The notes under the pieces were generated by a model. It saw only the letters and a program-made list of their open reading frames with translations. It ran no database searches and was not told the origin of the DNA. A stretch of 44,236 bases of DNA from Candidatus Iainarchaeum sp. (GTDB lineage Archaea; Micrarchaeota; Micrarchaeia; Burarchaeales; Fermentimicrarchaeaceae). Of the stretch, positions 8,210 to 16,941 are shown piece by piece. The stretch's first letter is position 1. Every line of letters begins with the position of its first letter. The position numbers and the translations under genes were made by a program. Location: positions 1 through 44,236 of the forward strand of contig JAQTMQ010000006.1 of NCBI GenBank assembly GCA_028714235.1. The letters are read 5' to 3'.

Positions 8210-8458
8210 ATGGTGCTGCTTTACCCTGTAACGACCGAGAAGGCGATTGGGCTGATTGAGAAGGAGAACAAAATCATTTTCGTAGTCGAGCCGAAGGCGA
8301 CGCGCGCGGAAGTGAGGCGCGAAGTCGAGGGAAGGTTCGGCGTCAAGGTCGCGAAGGTGAACATCATGCGCTCGCTTGACGGGAAGAAGAAGGCGTACGT
8401 GAAGCTCACGAAGGATTTCAAGGCGGACGACGTGGCGGCGAAGCTGAAGGTCGCCTGA
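8210..8458 (+). CDS. rpl23: Ribosomal protein uL23
   Basis: An 82-residue protein at the exit-tunnel rim, where SRP and the SecY translocon dock. It shows the family start LLYPVTTEKAIGLIEKENK and the C-terminal KKAYVKL segment. GGTGGT at 8200-8205 with a 4-nt spacer fixes the ATG at 8210 instead of the GTG at 8201. Confidence 0.95.
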   Translation: MVLLYPVTTEKAIGLIEKENKIIFVVEPKATRAEVRREVEGRFGVKVAKVNIMRSLDGKKKAYVKLTKDFKADDVAAKLKVA

Positions 8459-8485
8459 GTCGCGTCCGGTTTGCGGTGGTATGTG

Positions 8486-9235
8486 ATGGGCAAGGCATTG
8501 AGGCAGCAGAAAGCGGGCAAGGGCTCCCCCGCGTACCGGAGGCCGTCGCACCGCTTCAGGAGCGAGGCGAAGTTCAGGCCGCTTGACGAAATCGAGAAGG
8601 CCGGGCGGCTTGACGGCGAGGTCGTCGGCTTCGTTGACGCGCCGGAGCGCTCGTCCATCCTCATGGACATCGTTTTCAGCGACAGGACGAGGCTCACGCT
8701 CATCGCGCCCGAGGGCGCCGAGGTCGGCGGAAGGGTTTCGGTCGGCTCCAAGGCGGACATAGAATTCGGGAACGTCCTTCCGCTTGGCGCGATTCCGGAG
8801 GGCCTGCCCGTCTACAACATAGAGGTGGCTCCCGGAGACGGCGGAAAGCTCGTGAGGGCGTCCGGCGGCAGCGGGACCATCGTTTCGCGCGAGAAGGGCC
8901 TGGTTTACGTAAAGCTGCCTTCCAAGAAGGTGGTCACGTTCGACCCGCGCTGCAGGGCGCAGGTGGGCGTGGTCTGCGGGGGCGGGAGGCTTGACGCGCC
9001 CATGCTCAAGGCGGGGACCGCTTTTTACAAGCACCACGCGCTGAACCGCAGGTGGCCGCACAGCAGGGGAGTGAAGATGAACGCCTACAACCACCCGTTC
9101 GGCGGCAAGCAGCACCACAAGGGCAAGTCCTCGTGCGTCTCGCACGGCACGCCTCCGGGCAGGAAGGTCGGCCACATCGGCGCGAGGAGCACCGGAAGGA
9201 GGAGCGCGAAGATGGAGGAAGCGAAGCTCGCTTGA
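8486..9235 (+). CDS. rpl2: Ribosomal protein uL2
   Basis: A 249-residue protein needed for subunit association and peptidyl-transferase structure. MGKALRQQKAGKGSP at the start and the RNA-binding C-terminus (KMNAYNHPFGGKQHH) are diagnostic, including the conserved His near GGKQHH. The ATG at 8486 follows GGTGGT by 5 nt. Confidence 0.96.
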   Translation: MGKALRQQKAGKGSPAYRRPSHRFRSEAKFRPLDEIEKAGRLDGEVVGFVDAPERSSILMDIVFSDRTRLTLIAPEGAEVGGRVSVGSKADIEFGNVLPLGAIPEGLPVYNIEVAPGDGGKLVRASGGSGTIVSREKGLVYVKLPSKKVVTFDPRCRAQVGVVCGGGRLDAPMLKAGTAFYKHHALNRRWPHSRGVKMNAYNHPFGGKQHHKGKSSCVSHGTPPGRKVGHIGARSTGRRSAKMEEAKLA

Positions 9236-9250
9236 AATCGGTGATCGATT

Positions 9251-9643
9251 ATGGCTCGCAAGTTTAACTATCGCGGAAGGGCGCCGGAGGATTTGCGCAG
9301 GATGACCTCGGAGGAGGCGCTGCCCCTCCTGACGTCGAGGGCGCGCAGGTTCATAAAGAGGGGGAACAAGCGCTACCGTGGGCTCGTCGAGAAGGTCAAG
9401 GCGGCGGGCGCCGCGGGCGGGCAGGACGTCATCAAGACGCACATCCGCGAGGCGGTCATCCTTCCCGACTGGGTGGGGCTCAAGTTCGGGGTCCACAACG
9501 GGAAGGAGTTCAAGACGGTCGAGATTACCCCAGAAAAGATTGGGAAACGGCTTGGCGAATTCGCGCACACGACCGGCCCGGTGAAGCACAGCGGCCCGGG
9601 CGTCGGCGCGACAAGGGGCTCCAAGTTCATCCCGCTGAAGTGA
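9251..9643 (+). CDS. rps19: Ribosomal protein uS19
   Basis: A 130-residue small-subunit head protein. The C-terminal half reads GLKFGVHNGKEF and ends near KHSGPGVGATRGSKFIPLK, as in archaeal S19. GGTGAT lies 5 nt before the ATG. Confidence 0.95.
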   Translation: MARKFNYRGRAPEDLRRMTSEEALPLLTSRARRFIKRGNKRYRGLVEKVKAAGAAGGQDVIKTHIREAVILPDWVGLKFGVHNGKEFKTVEITPEKIGKRLGEFAHTTGPVKHSGPGVGATRGSKFIPLK

Positions 9644-9654
9644 GCGTGGTCTGC

Positions 9655-10344
9655 ATGCCTGAATTCGGCTATTCGATGGATGTTCCGGCGGGAAAGGATT
9701 CCAAGTTCGCGCGCGCCCAGGTCTACGGGATTGACGCGTCGTGGAAGGACCTCGGCGCGGTTTGCGCGAACCTCGTGGGCCTGACCGCGGAGGAGGCGGA
9801 CGCGCTGCTCGTGAAGGCGGGCAGGGGCGAGTTCCCCATCCGCTTCAGGAAGCACAACAAGAAGATGGGGCACCGCGGCGAGCTCGGCGGAAAGAAGGGA
9901 AGGTACCCGGAGAAATGCGCGAGGATTGCGCTCAAGGTGCTCCGGAACGCGGTCGCGAACGCGAACGCGCGCGGGCTTTTCGGCGAGCTGGTCGTCGTCC
10001 AGTCCTCGGCGAACAAGCAGGGCTCGTTCCCCCGGGTCGCGCCGAGGGGGAGGTGGCGCAGGGCGAACTACGAGACTGCGCGCATGGAAATCGTGCTCAA
10101 GGAGGCGGCCGAGGCGAAGCCGGACGTGAAGGCGAAGAGGAAGAAGGAGTTCGAGGCGCGCGCCGAGCGGAAGAGGAAGGCGCGCGAAGAGGCGGAGAAG
10201 GCGCTCGAGAAGGAGCTCGCCGCGCACGAGGGCCACGCCCACGCGCACGAGGGCGAGGGGGCGGAGGAGAAGAAGCTGACTCCCGAGGAAAAGGAGGCGG
10301 AGAAGGCGCTCGAGAGGGCGCAGATGTCGCAGGGGCAGGGATGA
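9655..10344 (+). CDS. rpl22: Ribosomal protein uL22 with a long charged tail
   Basis: Residues 1 to about 150 are a normal archaeal L22, with HRGELGGKKGRYPEK and FPRVAPRGRWRRANYETA. About 75 extra residues follow: a Lys/Glu/Ala-rich probable coiled coil, a His-containing EGHAHAHEGEG patch, and an acidic end. The tail is a lineage-specific addition of unknown use. The start ATG 9655 has CGTGGT 4 nt upstream; the frame is also open from GTG 9640. The last bases overlap the upstream ATG of rps3. Confidence 0.93.
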   Translation: MPEFGYSMDVPAGKDSKFARAQVYGIDASWKDLGAVCANLVGLTAEEADALLVKAGRGEFPIRFRKHNKKMGHRGELGGKKGRYPEKCARIALKVLRNAVANANARGLFGELVVVQSSANKQGSFPRVAPRGRWRRANYETARMEIVLKEAAEAKPDVKAKRKKEFEARAERKRKAREEAEKALEKELAAHEGHAHAHEGEGAEEKKLTPEEKEAEKALERAQMSQGQG

Positions 10345-10358
10345 GTCGAGGTGAGCGG

Positions 10359-11027
10359 TTGGCAGTCGAACGCAAATTCATCGAGGATTCAATTGCGCGG
10401 TTCAGGATAGCGGAGTTCCTTGAGCGCGAGCTTGACCGCGCCGGCTTTTCGCGCGTGGAAATCCAGAGGACGCCGATGGTCACGCGCATAGCGGTGGAGG
10501 TCACGAAGCCGGGAAAAGTCATCGGGAAGCGCGGCGGCTCTATACGCGACCTCACGGAAACGATTACCACGAAGTTCGGAATCCAGAACCCGCACATCTC
10601 GATTGCCGAGGTGCAGAACATAGACCTCGAGCCGAGAATCATGGCGAAGTCCGTGGTCCGGCAGGTGGAGACGGGGAAGAACGTGCGCAGGGTGCTCCAC
10701 TTTTCGCTCAAGAAGGTGATGGACGCGGGCGCGCTTGGCGCGGAAATCGTCGCGAGCGGGAAGATTGCGGCGAAAGGCGGGCGCGCGAAATGCATGAGGG
10801 TGATTGCCGGCTACCTTCCGAAGGCCGGGGAGCCGACGCGCCTCGTCCGCGAGGCGCACGTGACCGCGTACCCTAAGTCGGGCGCGATTGGCGTGCTCGT
10901 GAGGATAGTGCCGCCCGGGACGCAGTTCCCGGACAAGAAGGAGATGAAGCCGATAAGCCTGCCGAAAGTGATTACCGCGGCCGAGGACGTTGACGCGCCC
11001 GCCGCGGGCGAGGACGTCGTCGCGTGA
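10359..11027 (+). CDS. rps3: Ribosomal protein uS3
   Basis: A 222-residue small-subunit protein at the mRNA entry site. The KH domain is seen as KPGKVIGKRGGSIRDL, with the GKRG loop. An ATG at 10341 overlaps the rpl22 stop, but the TTG at 10359 is preceded by GGTGAG and gives MAVERKFIEDS, which matches the usual archaeal S3 N-terminus; I therefore take TTG. This is one of several weak-codon starts fixed by the ribosome-binding site. Confidence 0.92.
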   Translation: MAVERKFIEDSIARFRIAEFLERELDRAGFSRVEIQRTPMVTRIAVEVTKPGKVIGKRGGSIRDLTETITTKFGIQNPHISIAEVQNIDLEPRIMAKSVVRQVETGKNVRRVLHFSLKKVMDAGALGAEIVASGKIAAKGGRAKCMRVIAGYLPKAGEPTRLVREAHVTAYPKSGAIGVLVRIVPPGTQFPDKKEMKPISLPKVITAAEDVDAPAAGEDVVA

Positions 11028-11051
11028 GCGCGGCGTTTTCTGGTGGTTTTG

Positions 11052-11273
11052 ATGGCGATTTTGAAGCTCAAGGAAATCAGGGAGATGGAGGATGCGGCGC
11101 TCGACAAGCGGGTCGGCGAGCTCCGCGACCAGCTCAACGCCGAGCTCGGCTCGATTGCGGCCGGGGGAAAGGCGAGCAACCCGGGAAGGATAAGGGAAAT
11201 CAGGAGGACGATTGCGAGGATTCTGACCGTGAAGAACGAGCGCGCCGGGCTGGCGCGGGGGAAGGTATCGTAA
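11052..11273 (+). CDS. rpl29: Ribosomal protein uL29
   Basis: A 73-residue two-helix protein near the exit tunnel. It has the family pattern LKEIREMED...LRDQLNAEL and GRIREIRRTIARILTV. GGTGGT plus TTTG precedes the ATG at 11052. The downstream aIF1 start follows its stop codon with no gap. Confidence 0.93.
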   Translation: MAILKLKEIREMEDAALDKRVGELRDQLNAELGSIAAGGKASNPGRIREIRRTIARILTVKNERAGLARGKVS

Positions 11274-11579
11274 ATGGCCGACATATGCCCGAAGTGCGGG
11301 CTTCCGACCGAGATTTGCGCCTGCGAGGCGCTCGTCAAGGAGGAGGCGGTCCGCATAAAGGTTTACACGACTAGGAAGAGGTTCGGCAAGCTTGTCACCA
11401 TCGTGGAGGGGCTGAGCGCGTCCGACCTCAACGGCGCGGCGAAGGAGCTGAAGAGGAAGCTCGCCTGCGGCGGCTCGGCGAAGGACGACTACATCGTGCT
11501 CCAGGGGGACCACAAGCGCAAGGTCCGCCAAATCCTGGTCGGGATGGGCTACAACGAGAACAGCATCGACGTGAGGTGA
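11274..11579 (+). CDS. Translation initiation factor aIF1 (SUI1)
   Basis: A 101-residue SUI1/eIF1 homologue that monitors start-codon selection on the small subunit. The SUI1 fold is seen in KRFGKLVTIVEGL, a central GGSAKDDYIVLQGDH (the usual CGG-hairpin region) and a terminal NSIDV. The N-terminus adds a putative zinc knuckle, CPKCG...CAC (C5, C8, C15, C17). It sits between rpl29 and rnp1 as in other archaea. Confidence 0.93.
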   Translation: MADICPKCGLPTEICACEALVKEEAVRIKVYTTRKRFGKLVTIVEGLSASDLNGAAKELKRKLACGGSAKDDYIVLQGDHKRKVRQILVGMGYNENSIDVR

Positions 11580-11584
11580 AGCGC

Positions 11585-11872
11585 GTGATTACGCCGGACA
11601 ACGTCCTCATCCATGAGCTCATCGGGCTCGAGGCCGAGGTCGTCCGGTGCGCTGACAGGGGAATGGAGGGAGCCAAGGGGAAAGTGGTTGACGAGACGAG
11701 GAACACCCTCGTCATGGAGACCGGGGCTAAGGAGAAGACGGTTCCGAAAAAGCCATGCCTCTTCCGCTTCACGCTCCCGGACGGGAGGAAGGTCGAGGTC
11801 GAGGGGAAAATGATTGCGTTTGACCCGGTTGAAAGAAGCAAGAAGCTTGCCCAGCATTGCAGGGTGATTTGA
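11585..11872 (+). CDS. rnp1: RNase P protein component 1 (Rpp29/Pop4)
   Basis: A 95-residue Sm-like barrel protein of archaeal RNase P, which matures tRNA 5' ends. MITPDNVLIHELIGL and the end FRFTLPDGRKVEVEG are family signatures. The GTG at 11585, 4 nt after GGTGAA, gives the expected N-terminus; an upstream GTG at 11576 would add three residues. Its presence in an operon that itself contains embedded tRNAs is notable. Confidence 0.93.
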   Translation: MITPDNVLIHELIGLEAEVVRCADRGMEGAKGKVVDETRNTLVMETGAKEKTVPKKPCLFRFTLPDGRKVEVEGKMIAFDPVERSKKLAQHCRVI

Positions 11873-12159
11873 TGGTTGACGAGAAAAGCGGCGGGAAAAG
11901 CATCAGGACGCGCGGCGCCGTCATGGAGGGGAGGGTAGTGAAGGACCGGGCCAAGAAGACGGTCATCGTGCAGCGCGACCTGGTCCGCCCCGTCCCGAAA
12001 TACGAGAGGTCAATCCGCGTCCGCTCCAAGGTGCCCGCGCACAACCCCGACGGAATCGGGGCGAAGGCGGGCGACTGGGTGCAGATTGAGGAGTGCAGGA
12101 AGCTTTCGAAGACGAAGGCATGGGTTGTCACCAAGGTGTTGAGGAAGGCTGGTGAATAA
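11872..12159 (+). CDS. rps17: Ribosomal protein uS17
   Basis: A 95-residue OB-fold small-subunit protein. The motif RGAVMEGRVVKDRAKKTV and KYERSIRVRSKVPAHNP are typical. The ATG at 11872 shares a base with the rnp1 stop (TGATGG) and has GGTGAT 3 nt upstream, indicating coupling. Confidence 0.94.
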   Translation: MVDEKSGGKSIRTRGAVMEGRVVKDRAKKTVIVQRDLVRPVPKYERSIRVRSKVPAHNPDGIGAKAGDWVQIEECRKLSKTKAWVVTKVLRKAGE

Positions 12160-12161
12160 TC

Positions 12162-12560
12162 ATGATGGGTCTAAGCAGCCGCGTGGTGCGCGGCCTACAG
12201 GTCGGCTCATTCGTCAACGTGGACGACAACAGCGGCGCCAAGTACGCGCAGATTATCGGGGTGCTCGGCTGGAAGGCGCGCAGGGGCAGGGTCCCGAAAG
12301 TCGGCGTCGGCGACCTCGTGATTATCGCGGTGAAGAGGGGCACGCCGCAGATGAAGAAGAAGGTTGAGCGCGGCGTGGTAGTCAGGCAGAGGAAGGAGTT
12401 CAGGCGCGCGAGCGGCGGCCGCGTCATGTTCGAGGACAACGCGGTGGTCCTCGTTGACGACCAGGGGCTCCCGAAGGGGACGGAAATCAAGGGCGCGATT
12501 GCGAGGGAAGTCGCCGAAAGGTACCCGAAAGTCGCGGGAATCGCGGCCGCGGTCGTGTAA
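12162..12560 (+). CDS. rpl14: Ribosomal protein uL14
   Basis: A 132-residue protein at the subunit interface that binds aIF6. It has SFVNVDDNSGAKYAQIIGV and ends with the conserved PKVAGIA segment. ATG 12162 is followed at once by a second ATG at 12165; GGTGAA lies just upstream and either could be used. Confidence 0.95.
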   Translation: MMGLSSRVVRGLQVGSFVNVDDNSGAKYAQIIGVLGWKARRGRVPKVGVGDLVIIAVKRGTPQMKKKVERGVVVRQRKEFRRASGGRVMFEDNAVVLVDDQGLPKGTEIKGAIAREVAERYPKVAGIAAAVV

Positions 12561-12580
12561 TTCGTTTGCCGGTGATGTTG

Positions 12581-12997
12581 ATGGCTTTGAGCGATTCGGT
12601 GCAACCGAGGAAGCAGAGGAGGGCGCGCAGGGAGGCGCCGCTGCACGCGAGGCAGAAGCTCGTGCACGCGCACGTTTCAAAGGACGCGCGCGAGAGGAAC
12701 AGGATTGAGAGGAGGAGCGCGGCAGTGCGCGAGGGGGACAAGGTCAGGATAATGCGCGGCAAGTTCAGGGGGCACACCGGAAAGGTGACCGAAGTGGACT
12801 TGAAGTCGCTCAAGGTTTATGTTGAGGGAGCCGTTGCGCGGAAGGCGAAGGGGCAAGAGGTCCCCGCCGCCATCGAGCCGTCAAACCTGTGCATCACGGA
12901 GTTTGACTTTTCGGACAAGCGGCGCAAGGCGATTTTGGAGCGCAAGGGGATGCCGGGAAGCGGCGCGGCGAATGCGGGCGCGCCGGCTTCCGGATAA
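12581..12997 (+). CDS. rpl24: Ribosomal protein uL24
   Basis: A 138-residue KOW-domain protein. The KOW motif is VREGDKVRIMRGKFRGHTGKV at about residues 50-70, followed by the archaeal NLCITEFDFSDKRRK segment. The start at 12581 has GGTGAT and a 4-nt spacer; ATG 12575 is rejected. A short Ala/Gly-rich tail ends the protein. Confidence 0.94.
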   Translation: MALSDSVQPRKQRRARREAPLHARQKLVHAHVSKDARERNRIERRSAAVREGDKVRIMRGKFRGHTGKVTEVDLKSLKVYVEGAVARKAKGQEVPAAIEPSNLCITEFDFSDKRRKAILERKGMPGSGAANAGAPASG

Positions 12998-13008
12998 GGT
13001 GATAGGTT

Positions 13009-13710
13009 ATGGCAGGGAAAGGGGGCTCACCGCACTTGAAGCGCCTTGCGGCGCCGAGGTACGTTCACGTTCCAAGGAAGAGGTTCGTGTGGCTGGCCAA
13101 GCCCATGCCGGGAACGCATTCGGCGGGCGAGTCGGTCGCATTGGTGACGCTCGTGCGCGACATCCTCGGGTTTTCCGACAACGCGCGCGAGGCGAGGAAA
13201 ATCATCCGCGAGGGCGGGGTGCTCGTTGACGGCAGGGCCGTGAAGCGCGAGCGCTTCCCCGTCGGGCTCATGGACGTCGTGAGCCTTCCGTCGGTGAAAA
13301 AGTTTTACCGCGTTTCGGTGGACAGGCAGGGGAGGATGAAGCTCGTGGAGGCAAGCGAGGCGGGCTCGGACTACAAGCTTTGCGTCGTGAAGAGGAAGGG
13401 CAACGTGAGGGGAAGCCTGACGCAAATCGGCCTGCACGACGGCAGGAACCTCGTTTACGGCGAGGACGTGCGCGTGGGCGACACGGTGAAGCTTTCCGTG
13501 CCGGCGCAGAAGGTGCTCGGCGTAATCCAGCTCAAGGAGTCCGCGAAATGCCTCGTCACGAAGGGCAAGCACGCGGGCGTTCTCGCGACGGTCGAGAGGC
13601 TGCACCCGAGGAGGAGCAGGCGCGACGCCGAGGCGACGCTCAAGAGCGGCGAGGAGGAGTTCACCACCGTGAAGAAATACCTGTTTCCGGTGGGCGGGGA
13701 GCTCGACTGA
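13009..13710 (+). CDS. rps4e: Ribosomal protein eS4
   Basis: A 233-residue archaeal/eukaryotic-specific small-subunit protein. It contains GSPHLKRLAAPRYVHVPRK at the start, an S4-like domain (AREARKIIREGGVLVDGR) and a KOW segment near KGKHAGVLATVE. ATG 13009 follows GGTGAT by 5 nt. Confidence 0.95.
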   Translation: MAGKGGSPHLKRLAAPRYVHVPRKRFVWLAKPMPGTHSAGESVALVTLVRDILGFSDNAREARKIIREGGVLVDGRAVKRERFPVGLMDVVSLPSVKKFYRVSVDRQGRMKLVEASEAGSDYKLCVVKRKGNVRGSLTQIGLHDGRNLVYGEDVRVGDTVKLSVPAQKVLGVIQLKESAKCLVTKGKHAGVLATVERLHPRRSRRDAEATLKSGEEEFTTVKKYLFPVGGELD

Positions 13711-13726
13711 GCGCAGGTGAATGTTT

Positions 13727-14269
13727 ATGGCTGAAGCTGGCAAGGGGAACCCGATGAGGGACATCCGCGTGGAGAAGGTCACGCTCAACATCGGAGTGGG
13801 CGAATCCGGGCAGAAGCTCGAGAACGCGAAGGCGCTCCTCACGAAGGTTTGCGGGAAGAAGCCGATGACCACGCTCGCGAAGGTGAGGAGCCCCACGTGG
13901 AGAATCAAGCCGGGCGACCCAATCGGCGCGAAGGTCACGCTGCGGGGGGGCGACGCGGTCGGCGTGCTGAAGCGCGCGCTCGAGGCGGTCGACAAGCGGC
14001 TTGAAGAGTCCTCGTTCGACCGGCGCGGGAACTTCTCGTTCGGGGTGCGCGAGTACATAGACTTCCCGGGCGTGAAGTACGACCCGAAAATCGGGATTCT
14101 GGGCTTTGACGTCTGCGTGACGCTCTCAAGGAAGGGCGCGCGCGTGACGAGGAGGAGGCGCATGAAGGCGCGCAGGCTGGGCGCGGGGCACGTCGTGACC
14201 GCGGACGAGGCGCGCGCTTTCGCCGCCAGGGATTTCGGGGTCGAGTTTGCGGAGGCTGCGGCCAAGTGA
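13727..14269 (+). CDS. rpl5: Ribosomal protein uL5
   Basis: A 180-residue 5S-RNA-binding protein. The motifs [19 protein letters not shown] and [16 protein letters not shown] are diagnostic. GGTGAA lies 5 nt before ATG 13727; another ATG two codons upstream (13721) lies inside the site and is rejected. Confidence 0.95.
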   Translation: MAEAGKGNPMRDIRVEKVTLNIGVGESGQKLENAKALLTKVCGKKPMTTLAKVRSPTWRIKPGDPIGAKVTLRGGDAVGVLKRALEAVDKRLEESSFDRRGNFSFGVREYIDFPGVKYDPKIGILGFDVCVTLSRKGARVTRRRRMKARRLGAGHVVTADEARAFAARDFGVEFAEAAAK

Positions 14270-14288
14270 TTGGCTTCGGGGGATGTTC

Positions 14289-14477
14289 ATGACCGAGCGA
14301 AAAAGGAAGAGGAAGGCTGCCGCGGAGAAGAAGTCGGTTTCGAGGCTGAAGGGAAGGGGGAACCGGGTGTGCAGGTTCTGCGGCAACGCGCGCGGGCTCG
14401 TCAGGAAGTACGGCCTGAACGCATGCAGGCGCTGCTTCCGCGAGCGCGCCGAGCACATAGGCTTCAGGAAGTTTTGA
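14289..14477 (+). CDS. rps14: Ribosomal protein uS14 (zinc type)
   Basis: A 62-residue small-subunit head protein with a four-cysteine zinc site (CRFC and CRRC) and the terminal AEHIGFRKF. The open frame reaches back to 14247, but the GGGGAT site before ATG 14289 and the normal family length favour this start. Confidence 0.93.
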   Translation: MTERKRKRKAAAEKKSVSRLKGRGNRVCRFCGNARGLVRKYGLNACRRCFRERAEHIGFRKF

Positions 14478-14488
14478 AGGGTGTTTGA

Positions 14489-14884
14489 ATGGTGCTTTGC
14501 AACGATCCGCTGGCTAACGCGCTCAACACTATCCGGACGCATGAGAGGGCCGGGAAGCGCGAGTGCGACATAGTGCCGGTCTCGAATTTCGTGAAGGAGG
14601 TGCTCCTGCTTTTCCAGAAGCACAACTACATCGGCGAATTCGAGTTCGTGGACGAGGGGAAGGACGGGCACTTCAAGGTGAAGCTGCTCGGCAACATCAA
14701 CGACACGAACATCGTGAAGCCGCGCTTCTCCGTGAAGAAGGCGGATTGGAACAAGTGGGAGCAGCGGTTCATCCCGAGCAAGGACTTCGGCATGCTCATC
14801 GTCTCCACCCCGTACGGCCTGATGACGAACGCGGACGCGAAGAAGAAGGGGACCGGCGGCAAGCTCGTCGCATACGTTTATTAG
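14489..14884 (+). CDS. rps8: Ribosomal protein uS8
   Basis: A 131-residue 16S-binding protein of the small-subunit platform. DPLANALNTIRTHERAGK and the C-terminus GGKLVAYVY are typical of archaeal S8. GGTGTT precedes the ATG by 3 nt. It follows rps14 by 11 nt. Confidence 0.94.
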   Translation: MVLCNDPLANALNTIRTHERAGKRECDIVPVSNFVKEVLLLFQKHNYIGEFEFVDEGKDGHFKVKLLGNINDTNIVKPRFSVKKADWNKWEQRFIPSKDFGMLIVSTPYGLMTNADAKKKGTGGKLVAYVY

Positions 14885-14893
14885 GTGATTCCA

Positions 14894-15397
14894 GTGGTTG
14901 CAATTCCGCAAGGCGTAACGGTTGCCGTTTCAGGCCAGAAGGTCTCGGTGAAGGGGCCAAAGGGCGCATCGGAGCGCGAGTTCAAGGTGAAGGGCCTCGT
15001 GATAAAAAGCGACGGCGCAAGCGTCGCGGTTTCGGAAAAGGATGGCGCGAAGCTCGGGCCGGCAATCCTGAACACGGTCGAGTCGCACATAACCAACATG
15101 GTGAAGGGCGCGGCCGAGGGCTACGAGAAGAAGATGCGGGTCGTTTACGCGCACTTCCCGATTTCGCTCGAGACGAAGGGCAACAAGTTCGTGATAAAGA
15201 ACTTCATCGGCGAAAAGAAGAGCCGCGAGGCGGTCATCGTCGGCGCGACGAAGATTGCGGTTAAGGGCCAGGACGTAACCGTTTCCGGGCCGAGCAAGGA
15301 GGACGTGGGGCAAACCGTTTCCAACATCCGCGCGGCAGTGAAAATCAGGAACCGCGACCCGAGGATGTTTCAGGACGGGCTTTACTTGGTGGCGTGA
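14894..15397 (+). CDS. rpl6: Ribosomal protein uL6
   Basis: A 167-residue protein near the sarcin-ricin loop. It shows the two repeated L6 domains, with SHITNMVKGAAEGYEKKMR and the archaeal end NRDPRMFQDGLYLV. The start is GTG 14894, 4 nt after GGTGAT (14884-14889); GTG 14885 lies within the site. Confidence 0.94.
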   Translation: MVAIPQGVTVAVSGQKVSVKGPKGASEREFKVKGLVIKSDGASVAVSEKDGAKLGPAILNTVESHITNMVKGAAEGYEKKMRVVYAHFPISLETKGNKFVIKNFIGEKKSREAVIVGATKIAVKGQDVTVSGPSKEDVGQTVSNIRAAVKIRNRDPRMFQDGLYLVA

Positions 15398-15408
15398 CGG
15401 TGGTGTTC

Positions 15409-15792
15409 ATGGCTGAAACGACTCAAATTTCGCCGAAGAAGCTAAGGAAGCTCAGGCTCGCGAGAAAGCACCCGAGGTTCTTCCGCCAGAACCAGGGCAG
15501 GGGGACCCGCAAGCGCGTCAAGGACAACTGGAGGAAGCCGCGCGGCATCGACAACAAGAAGCGGGAAAAGGTTTCCACTTTCGGCGCGGAGCCCAACATC
15601 GGCTGGAGGAGCGCGAAGGCAATCCGCGGCCTGCACCCGAGCGGCCTGGCCGAGGTCAGGGTCGAAAACGTGGAAATGGTCGCCGCGGCCCCGGCGAAAT
15701 CCGCCGTGAGGATAGGAGGCTCGGTCGGGAAAAGGAAGCGCGAACTGATTTGCGCGAAGGCGCGGGAGCGCGGGCTCAAGGTTTTGAATTAA
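15409..15792 (+). CDS. rpl32e: Ribosomal protein eL32
   Basis: A 127-residue archaeal/eukaryotic protein. HPRFFRQNQGRGTRKRVKDN and GWRSAKAIRGLHPSG are family signatures. GGTGGT upstream of ATG 15409. It is translated immediately after rpl6. Confidence 0.94.
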   Translation: MAETTQISPKKLRKLRLARKHPRFFRQNQGRGTRKRVKDNWRKPRGIDNKKREKVSTFGAEPNIGWRSAKAIRGLHPSGLAEVRVENVEMVAAAPAKSAVRIGGSVGKRKRELICAKARERGLKVLN

Positions 15793-15802
15793 GGTGATAT
15801 TG

Positions 15803-16321
15803 ATGTCGGTCAAGACCGTTCGCAGGGTTGCTGCAAGGCTCCTCGGAGTCGGCGAGAGCAGGGTCTTCATCAGGCCCGACAGCGTGAAGGAGGCCGAGGA
15901 GGCCCTGACCGCGGACGACATCCGCACGCTCATAACGGAGGGAGCCGTCTACGCGGGGAGAATAAAGGGCGTGCCGAGAATCCGCGCCCGCATCCTCCAC
16001 AGGAAGAAGAGGAAGGGGAGGCGCGGGGGCGCGGGCTCGCGGAAGGGCGCGAGGTACGCGAGCGTCCCGAAAAAGGAATTGTGGAAGGCGAAGACCCGCC
16101 TCCAGCGCGCAACCCTGAAGGAGCTGCGCGCGGGCGGCCGCCTCAAGGAAGGCGTCTACAGGAAGGCGTACCGCATGGTCAAGGGCAACGCGTGGAGGAG
16201 CAGGGGCGCGATGATGGCGCACTTCGAGGACGCGAAATGGCTCGCCCCCAAGGCGGAAGGCGCCCCGGCGCGCGCGAAGGCGCAGGATTCGCCCGCGGCC
16301 CAGGCCGAGGAGACGAAGTGA
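15803..16321 (+). CDS. rpl19e: Ribosomal protein eL19
   Basis: A 172-residue helical protein. VRRVAARLLGVGESRVF, KGVPRIRARILHRKKRKGRR and the long C-terminal helix with GVYRKAYRMVKGNAWRSRG are as expected. It ends with an Ala/Glu-rich tail of about 20 residues. GGTGAT-ATTG precedes the ATG. Confidence 0.94.
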   Translation: MSVKTVRRVAARLLGVGESRVFIRPDSVKEAEEALTADDIRTLITEGAVYAGRIKGVPRIRARILHRKKRKGRRGGAGSRKGARYASVPKKELWKAKTRLQRATLKELRAGGRLKEGVYRKAYRMVKGNAWRSRGAMMAHFEDAKWLAPKAEGAPARAKAQDSPAAQAEETK

Positions 16322-16354
16322 TTGGATTGCGTTTGCGCAAGAGGTTGATGGTTT

Positions 16355-16939
16355 ATGCCTAAAGCAACTGGCCCGGTTTACCGCGTCCCCTTCAGGAGGA
16401 GGAGGGACTCGCTCACGAATTACGCGAAGAGGCTCGCGCTCGTGAAGTCCGGGAAGCCGAGGATGGTAGTCCGGAAAAGCCTGAAGCGCGTGAGCGTCCA
16501 GTTCATGGGTTTCGCGGGCGCTGGCGACGAGGTAATCGCGGCCGCGGACTCGCGCGAGCTCGCCGGGCTCGGCTGGGTTCCGAGGAGGAACCTCCCGACC
16601 GCGTACCTGGTGGGCGCGCTCGCGGGAAGGCGCGCTCGGGAAAAAGGCGTTTCCGGCTTCGTGCTCGACATCGGGCTCGGCGCGGCCTCCAAGGGCGCGC
16701 TTCCCTTCGCCGCGGCGAAGGGGGCGGTTGACGCCGGCCTCGAGGGCGGCTCGGGCGAAGGCAAGGTTGACGAGGCCCGGATTTCGGGCGCGCACGTCGC
16801 AAAGTACGCGGAGTCCATCAAGGGCTCGCCGCAATACGGGAAGCAGTTCGGCGCGTTCGTCAAGGCGGGCGGCGTCCCGGAAAAGCTTCCCGAGCTGTTT
16901 GCCGCGGCGAAGGCGAAGGTTTTGAAGGGAGGGGCATGA
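16355..16939 (+). CDS. rpl18: Ribosomal protein uL18
   Basis: A 194-residue 5S-RNA-binding protein. The start TGPVYRVPFRRRRDSLTNYAK and the central YLVGALAGRRAREKGV match archaeal L18. GATGGT precedes the ATG by 2 nt. The stop overlaps the first ATG of rps5. Confidence 0.95.
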   Translation: MPKATGPVYRVPFRRRRDSLTNYAKRLALVKSGKPRMVVRKSLKRVSVQFMGFAGAGDEVIAAADSRELAGLGWVPRRNLPTAYLVGALAGRRAREKGVSGFVLDIGLGAASKGALPFAAAKGAVDAGLEGGSGEGKVDEARISGAHVAKYAESIKGSPQYGKQFGAFVKAGGVPEKLPELFAAAKAKVLKGGA

Positions 16940-16941
16940 TT

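Noticed and set aside
7262-9589. Minus-strand open frame of 775 codons opposite rpl4-rpl2-rps19
   Set aside because: It is the mirror of a strongly conserved coding strand in a high-G+C genome, is Arg/Pro/His/Leu-rich and resembles no protein.
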